Made by a program: the position numbers and the translations under genes | Assembly: GCA_002493755.1 (NCBI GenBank) | Contig: DKZT01000060.1 | Span: forward strand, 1 to 8,221 | Reading direction: 5' to 3' | Source: Ruminococcaceae bacterium UBA7067 | GTDB lineage: Bacteria; Bacillota; Clostridia; Oscillospirales; Acutalibacteraceae | DNA: 8,221 nt | Shown: one piece after another, positions 5,249-8,221 of the stretch | How positions within the stretch are numbered: the first letter of the stretch is position 1 | Layout of the letters: every line of letters starts with the position of its first letter | The notes under the pieces: model-generated | The model's input: only the letters and a program-made list of their open reading frames with translations | Databases searched by the model: none | Told to the model about the DNA's origin: nothing

Positions 5249-5737
5249 TTAAGGCTGAGTCTGCGGCTTGATTTTGCCGCCGCAGGTGCATTTGTATCTT
5301 TCGGGATGCATAACAAGCTTACTGCGCTTAAAGCGGTGAAACTGTCTGCCGCAACGCTCGCACACCAGCACATACGGCGCATTTTCTCTTATCGCCCGAG
5401 CGTTTTCCGGCTCGCCCGTCCTCTTAATTTCCTGCCCGATTATATTTCCGAGCCTTTCGGCGTAGCTTTTCCACAGCTCTCCGTGATTTCCGCACCCCTT
5501 GCAGGTGTGCAAAACCTCGTGCGCTATCACGTTTCTTATCTCTTTTTCTCCGGCTTCAACGGCGATTGACGAAATCACAATTTTAAACCTGCCGTCTTTC
5601 TGTTTTTCACAGGTGCCGAGAATAGTCCTCCGCCTTGTATTGATAATAACCTTAGGCAGGATTTTATCCGATACGGGAATACCAGCCGCCTTTGCGGTTT
5701 TGATGGTTTCACGCAGAATATCGTCAAGCTGTTTCAT
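5249..5737 (-). CDS. SprT-like zinc metalloprotein
   Basis: A 162-residue protein of the SprT-like (zincin) family. The metal-binding motif is H73-E74-V-L-H77 in NVIAHEVLHTCKG, with a third likely ligand at H85 (GNHGELWK), as in SprT and the eukaryotic protease Spartan. A C-terminal zinc ribbon follows: C126-E-R-C129, a basic stretch and C150-T-C152-GG. The second cysteine pair is CxC rather than the usual CxxC. Bacterial members are mostly uncharacterised; metal-dependent proteolysis of DNA-bound proteins is an analogy with Spartan, not shown here. I start at the ATG at 5737 (MKQLDDILRETIK), with AAAGGGGAG 7 nt upstream. A longer frame to 5803 adds 22 residues buried in the transporter gene. 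It overlaps the transporter's 3' end by 14 nt, so the two are one transcript. Confidence 0.88.
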   Translation of the reverse strand: MKQLDDILRETIKTAKAAGIPVSDKILPKVIINTRRRTILGTCEKQKDGRFKIVISSIAVEAGEKEIRNVIAHEVLHTCKGCGNHGELWKSYAERLGNIIGQEIKRTGEPENARAIRENAPYVLVCERCGRQFHRFKRSKLVMHPERYKCTCGGKIKPQTQP

Positions 5738-6659
5738 TATGCTTCTCCCCTTTGCTGAAATTAACAAGAAAAATACCGATTGACACAAGAACCAGCGCCG
5801 CAAGGTTTTCCCATTTAAAAATCTGCTCGCCGAGAAGTATGCCCGACCAGACCGTTCCGAATATCGGAATAAGCAGGTTGAATATACAAATCCTGCCTAC
5901 GCTGTGAAGACCGAGCAGAGCTGTCCACAGCGCAAAGGCGACCGCCGACACAAGCGCAAGGTACAGCAAAAGTAAAACCCCTGCCGCGTCGGTAAAGGGA
6001 ACATTGCCGCCCATTATAACCCCTGCCGCAATAAGCACAGCTCCGCCGAACAGAAGCTGATACGCCGTAACCGCCACAGCGTCTGACTTAAGCGCCGAAT
6101 GCTTGCTCAAAAAGCTCCCTGCGCCCGAGCAAAGCGCAGACAACAAAACCATTCCCTCGCCTAAAAACGATATTCCGCCGTCGGCAATACCGTTTAAATT
6201 AATGATAATAATACCTGCAAAGCCTAACGCACACCCGACAAGCCGAGAGCCGCCGACCTTCTCGTTTTTAAAAAACAGCGGAGCAAGCAGTACGGCAAAG
6301 AACGCATTACACGCTGTTATAACTGAGGTTTTTGTGCCTGTTGTGTTTGCAACGCCTATGTAAGAGCAGAAATACTGCATTGCAGTCTGTACCATTCCCA
6401 GCGACAATACGGAGAATATTGCTTTCCCCGATATTTTAAGGCTCTGCCTTTTAAACAGCAGACAGAATATCAGCACCATTGCGCCGGCTATGAAAAATCT
6501 TTCCCCTGCAAAAAGCACCTGTGAGCCAATGTCGCCCGAATTTATGTTAAGATGACTGTAACACAGCTTTATTACAGGGAAAGCCGTTCCCCACAGCAGA
6601 GTACATATAAGCGCGCCGAAAACCGCGCCTGCCTTTGTTTTCAAAATTCTGTTTATCAT
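5724..6659 (-). CDS. EamA/DMT family transporter
   Basis: A 311-residue inner-membrane protein of the drug/metabolite transporter superfamily with two EamA repeats (about 12-155 and 166-300) and about ten predicted helices. The first repeat opens with the typical ALICTLLWGTAFPVIK; the second ends in IPIFGTVWSGILLGE then ALVLVSIGIFLVN, the characteristic last two helices. Such proteins usually export amino acids or other small metabolites; the substrate cannot be read from sequence. The start is the ATG at 6659, with AAAGGA about 10 nt upstream. Its last 14 nt overlap the SprT-like gene, whose ribosome binding site is inside it. I found no convincing promoter upstream: a TTGGAT at 6717-6722 has only TACGCA at 17 nt. 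It is transcribed divergently from the lactate dehydrogenase gene. Confidence 0.93.
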   Translation of the reverse strand: MINRILKTKAGAVFGALICTLLWGTAFPVIKLCYSHLNINSGDIGSQVLFAGERFFIAGAMVLIFCLLFKRQSLKISGKAIFSVLSLGMVQTAMQYFCSYIGVANTTGTKTSVITACNAFFAVLLAPLFFKNEKVGGSRLVGCALGFAGIIIINLNGIADGGISFLGEGMVLLSALCSGAGSFLSKHSALKSDAVAVTAYQLLFGGAVLIAAGVIMGGNVPFTDAAGVLLLLYLALVSAVAFALWTALLGLHSVGRICIFNLLIPIFGTVWSGILLGEQIFKWENLAALVLVSIGIFLVNFSKGEKHNETA

Positions 6660-6745
6660 ATTTTCAGTTTCCTTTTGGGTTATTGATAAATGTTAAAATG
6701 CGTATTGCCTACCTAGTGCCTATCCAACATTAATAAGAGCGAACC

Positions 6746-6765
6746 GGAACGGTCATGACCGTTCC
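6746..6765. repeat. Perfect 20-bp palindrome
   Basis: GGAACGGTCATGACCGTTCC is its own reverse complement. It is flanked by direct repeats CGAAC (6740-6744 and 6769-6773). It resembles, from memory, a dispersed intergenic repeat of gut Clostridia. It could also act as an operator for the transporter gene about 90 bp away. The palindrome itself is certain; its nature is not. Confidence 0.7.
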
Positions 6766-6818
6766 CTACGAACTCGTTTCAGCTAACAGCAGCAGTCGCA
6801 CATTTCTTAATTAAAAGA

Positions 6819-6830
6819 GCCGCTTGCGGC
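6819..6830. repeat. GC-rich inverted repeat next to TTAATTAA
   Basis: GCCGC and GCGGC arms around TT, preceded by TTAATTAA (6807-6814). Read on the minus strand it is a small hairpin followed by TCTTTTAATT, terminator-like. However, no gene lies upstream on that strand, so it may be a remnant of a repeat or of a lost gene. Confidence 0.45.
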
Positions 6831-6843
6831 GACAACCACAATT

Positions 6844-6871
6844 ATTCTTTATTCTCTATTCTTTCTTCTTT
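6844..6871. repeat. Short tandem repeat, four copies of a 7-bp unit
   Basis: ATTCTTT, ATTCTCT, ATTCTTT, CTTCTTT in uninterrupted array on the plus strand, a pyrimidine-rich microsatellite-like tract. It could vary in copy number by slippage; no function is evident. Confidence 0.7.
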
Positions 6872-6989
6872 ACAGCCAACTATCTCCACTCTCACCATAA
6901 GTTTATCCCCAAAGCAATAAAAAGTCAAAATAATATGTATATTTATTTTATCACGGACAACAATAAAGGCAAAAGGAAGGCTGATGATA

Positions 6990-7979
6990 ATGAAAGAAAT
7001 CGCATTTTTTGATACCAAACCCTACGACAGGGAATATTTTGAAAAAACTCCCCATGACGGACTGCATTTTAAATTTTATGTCAACAAGCTGAACGCTGAA
7101 ACAGCCTTTGTCACAAAAGGCTGTGACGGCGCCGTTGCTTTTGTCAACGATTCGATAGACGAAAAGGTGATAAACGAGCTGTATAAATGCGGAGTTCGTG
7201 TACTTGCGATGAGGTGCGCAGGCTACAACAATATTGACATCAAGGCGGCTCAGGGAAAAATTAAGATTCTGCGTGTGCCAAAATACTCCCCCTATGCAGT
7301 CGCCGAGCACACAATGGCTGTTCTGCTGTGCCTGAACAGAAAAATCCACCGCGCCTTTAACCGCACAAGGGATTACAACTTCAGCATTAACGGTCTTACA
7401 GGCTTTGACCTGCACGGAAAGACAGCAGGTATCATCGGTACAGGCAAGATAGGGCAGATTTTTATCGACATCTGCCGAGGCTTTGGTATGAATATAATAG
7501 CCTACGACCCGTATCCGCTGGAAAACAGCGGCATTGAATATGTTTCAAAGGAGGAGCTTTTCCGCCGCAGTGACATTATCTCACTGCACTGTCCTCTTAC
7601 CAAAAGCACCTATCACATAGTTGACGAAGAAGCCCTGAAAGAGGTAAAAAAGGACGTTTATATTCTCAACACCTCACGAGGCGCTCTTATAGACGCCGAA
7701 GCCCTGCTCACGGCTCTTAAGGAGTCACGCGTGGGCGGCGCAGGTCTTGACGTTTACGAGGAGGAATCGAGCCTGTTTTTCGAGGACTTCTCCGGCAGTG
7801 TAATTCAGGACGATGTTCTCTCCCTGCTCGTCAATATGCCGAATGTAATAGTAACCTCTCATCAGGCTTTTTTAACGCACGAGGCTCTTTCAGGCATTGC
7901 CGAGGTAACAATAGATAACCTCAATTCATTTTTCAGCGGTAAGGAGCTTAAAAACGAGGTCACGACAAATCAGAGCTGA
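6990..7979 (+). CDS. ldhA: Fermentative D-lactate dehydrogenase
   Basis: A 329-residue NAD-dependent D-2-hydroxyacid dehydrogenase that most closely resembles the LdhA-type D-lactate dehydrogenases, which reduce pyruvate to D-lactate and regenerate NAD+ in the cytosol. The N-terminus IAFFDTKPYD matches the E. coli-like class. The Rossmann motif GTGKIG is at 150-155, with the NAD-binding acidic residue D173 in AYDPY. Catalytic R230 (TSRG), E259 (DVYEEE) and H291 (HQAFLT) keep the spacing of R235, E264 and H296 in known enzymes. The LFFEDFSG and VIQDDV segments are specific to the LdhA group. Length is normal. I chose the ATG at 6990 (MKEIAFF) with AAGG 9 nt upstream; the ATG at 6984, two codons earlier, is equally possible. 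No terminator hairpin follows before the 5S promoter. D-lactate production fits a fermentative anaerobe. Confidence 0.94.
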   Translation: MKEIAFFDTKPYDREYFEKTPHDGLHFKFYVNKLNAETAFVTKGCDGAVAFVNDSIDEKVINELYKCGVRVLAMRCAGYNNIDIKAAQGKIKILRVPKYSPYAVAEHTMAVLLCLNRKIHRAFNRTRDYNFSINGLTGFDLHGKTAGIIGTGKIGQIFIDICRGFGMNIIAYDPYPLENSGIEYVSKEELFRRSDIISLHCPLTKSTYHIVDEEALKEVKKDVYILNTSRGALIDAEALLTALKESRVGGAGLDVYEEESSLFFEDFSGSVIQDDVLSLLVNMPNVIVTSHQAFLTHEALSGIAEVTIDNLNSFFSGKELKNEVTTNQS

Positions 7980-8006
7980 ATATAAAGATCAGAAAACAGC
8001 GAGCCG

Positions 8007-8035
8007 AAAAAATTTTTTAAAAAATTTGAAAAAAA
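8007..8035 (+). promoter_or_regulatory. A-tract UP-like element upstream of the 5S promoter
   Basis: A6-T6-A6-T3-G-A7 directly upstream of the -35, with A-tracts roughly one helical turn apart. Such tracts bind the RNA polymerase alpha C-terminal domain and bend DNA at rRNA promoters. Part of it is an A/T palindrome, but it has no GC stem and is not a convincing terminator for the dehydrogenase gene. Confidence 0.6.
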
Positions 8036-8038
8036 CAC

Positions 8039-8067
8039 TTGCATTTTCCGAAATGCCGTGATATAAT
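8039..8067 (+). promoter_or_regulatory. Promoter of the 5S rRNA gene
   Basis: TTGCAT (-35, 8039-8044), a 17-nt spacer and TATAAT (-10, 8062-8067). Transcription should start near 8074, leaving a leader of about 27 nt before the mature 5S end. With the A-tracts it has the make-up of a strong stable-RNA promoter. Confidence 0.85.
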
Positions 8068-8100
8068 AATCAAGCAGTCGAGAGAGACAGCAAAAACAAA

Positions 8101-8217
8101 GTTGGTATTGATGACACTGAGGGTCCACCTGTTCCCATACCGAACACAGAAGTTAAGCTCAGCGGTGCCGAAGATACTTGGCTGGAGACGGCCCGGGAAA
8201 ATAGGGAGATGCCAACA
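8101..8217 (+). rRNA. rrf: 5S ribosomal RNA
   Basis: About 117 nt, complete. The ends pair: GTTGGTAT (8101-8108) with ATGCCAAC (8209-8216) forms the 8-bp terminal helix I. The universally conserved core GTTCCCATACCGAACAC, followed by AGAAGTTAAGCTC (8131-8160), is intact, and the 3' half has the GGGAAAATAGG helix IV/V region seen in many Clostridia. It lies right behind its own promoter and is the first RNA of its transcript. Whether 16S and 23S genes follow cannot be seen; only 4 bases remain. The mature ends are predicted from pairing and may be off by one or two bases. Confidence 0.95.
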
Positions 8218-8221
8218 CATA

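Larger units (their letters stand above)
6660..6983. other. Divergent intergenic region with repeat remnants
   Basis: About 330 bp between the transporter (minus) and dehydrogenase (plus) genes. It holds a 20-bp palindrome (6746-6765), a GC-rich inverted repeat (6819-6830) and a 7-bp tandem repeat (6844-6871), described separately. The last 110 bp before the dehydrogenase gene are AT-rich (TAATATGTATATTTATTTTAT around 6930-6950) and must carry its promoter, but no -35/-10 pair stands out. No riboswitch fold or credible small ORF was recognised. Confidence 0.6.

Noticed and set aside
5066..5569. Plus-strand frame of 167 codons
   Set aside because: Runs antisense through the GntR promoter and the HExxH-containing SprT-like gene; composition and lack of start signals mark it as a shadow.
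6660..6850. Riboswitch or T-box leader for the transporter gene
   Set aside because: I looked for T-box, purine, lysine, SAM and guanidine-type conserved motifs on the minus strand and saw none; the structure there is explained by short palindromes.
6824..7012. Possible small ORF (62 codons) before the dehydrogenase gene
   Set aside because: Starts at a TTG inside the GCCGC/GCGGC repeat without a ribosome binding site, runs through the tandem repeat and overlaps the dehydrogenase start out of frame.
8007..8027. A/T palindrome as terminator of the dehydrogenase gene
   Set aside because: It is a pure A/T stem with no GC pairs and sits in the usual UP-element position before the 5S -35, which explains it better.
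8017..8220. Minus-strand frame at the right edge
   Set aside because: It is antisense to the 5S rRNA and its promoter, which are certain from the paired ends and conserved core.
1..8221. CRISPR array, tRNA genes, insertion sequence, prophage or toxin-antitoxin pair
   Set aside because: No regularly spaced repeats, cloverleaf sequences, transposase or integrase motifs, or antitoxin-like DNA-binding partner were seen on either strand.

Overview
The window looks like a chromosomal segment of a gut-type Clostridia bacterium, probably in or near the Oscillospiraceae/Ruminococcaceae. This is inferred from moderate GC content with AT-rich intergenic regions, consensus sigma-A promoters (TTGACA/17/TATAAT class), strong AGGAGG-type ribosome binding sites with TTG and GTG starts, a Firmicutes-type ylxM-ffh pair, a YtrA-type GntR/ABC cassette and a Firmicutes-like 5S rRNA. 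No plasmid, phage or transposase gene is visible.

Left part (1-2114, minus strand): ffh, the SRP GTPase, is cut by the left edge and loses the end of its M domain. Upstream lie its usual partner ylxM and a YfcE/MJ0936-type metallophosphoesterase. The ylxM-ffh unit has its own textbook promoter followed by a 21-bp A/T-rich palindrome that abuts the ylxM ribosome binding site. The phosphoesterase has a separate promoter and diverges from the next block.

Centre left (2251-3195, plus strand): three small, tightly packed genes (82, 116 and 103 aa) of unknown function, probably one operon, end at a GC-rich hairpin. The first two share a short motif (IL-x-x-PQA-x-E); the third has a charged, probably disordered middle and a hydrophobic C-terminal tail. 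This is the best candidate for an undescribed system here.

Centre (3224-5181, minus strand): a GntR regulator (YtrA subfamily), an ABC ATPase and a six-helix ABC-2 permease form one operon. A strong promoter is overlaid with 10-bp tandem ACTGT repeats, probably the regulator's own operator.

Centre right (5249-6659, minus strand): an EamA/DMT transporter gene overlaps a SprT-like zinc metalloprotein gene. A divergent intergenic region of about 330 bp follows; it holds a perfect 20-bp palindrome, a short GC-rich inverted repeat and a 7-bp tandem repeat, and looks like remnants of dispersed repeats.

Right part (6990-8221, plus strand): a fermentative D-lactate dehydrogenase gene, then an A-tract UP-like element, a consensus promoter and a complete 5S rRNA gene. 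The window stops four bases after the 5S gene, so any following rRNA genes are out of view.
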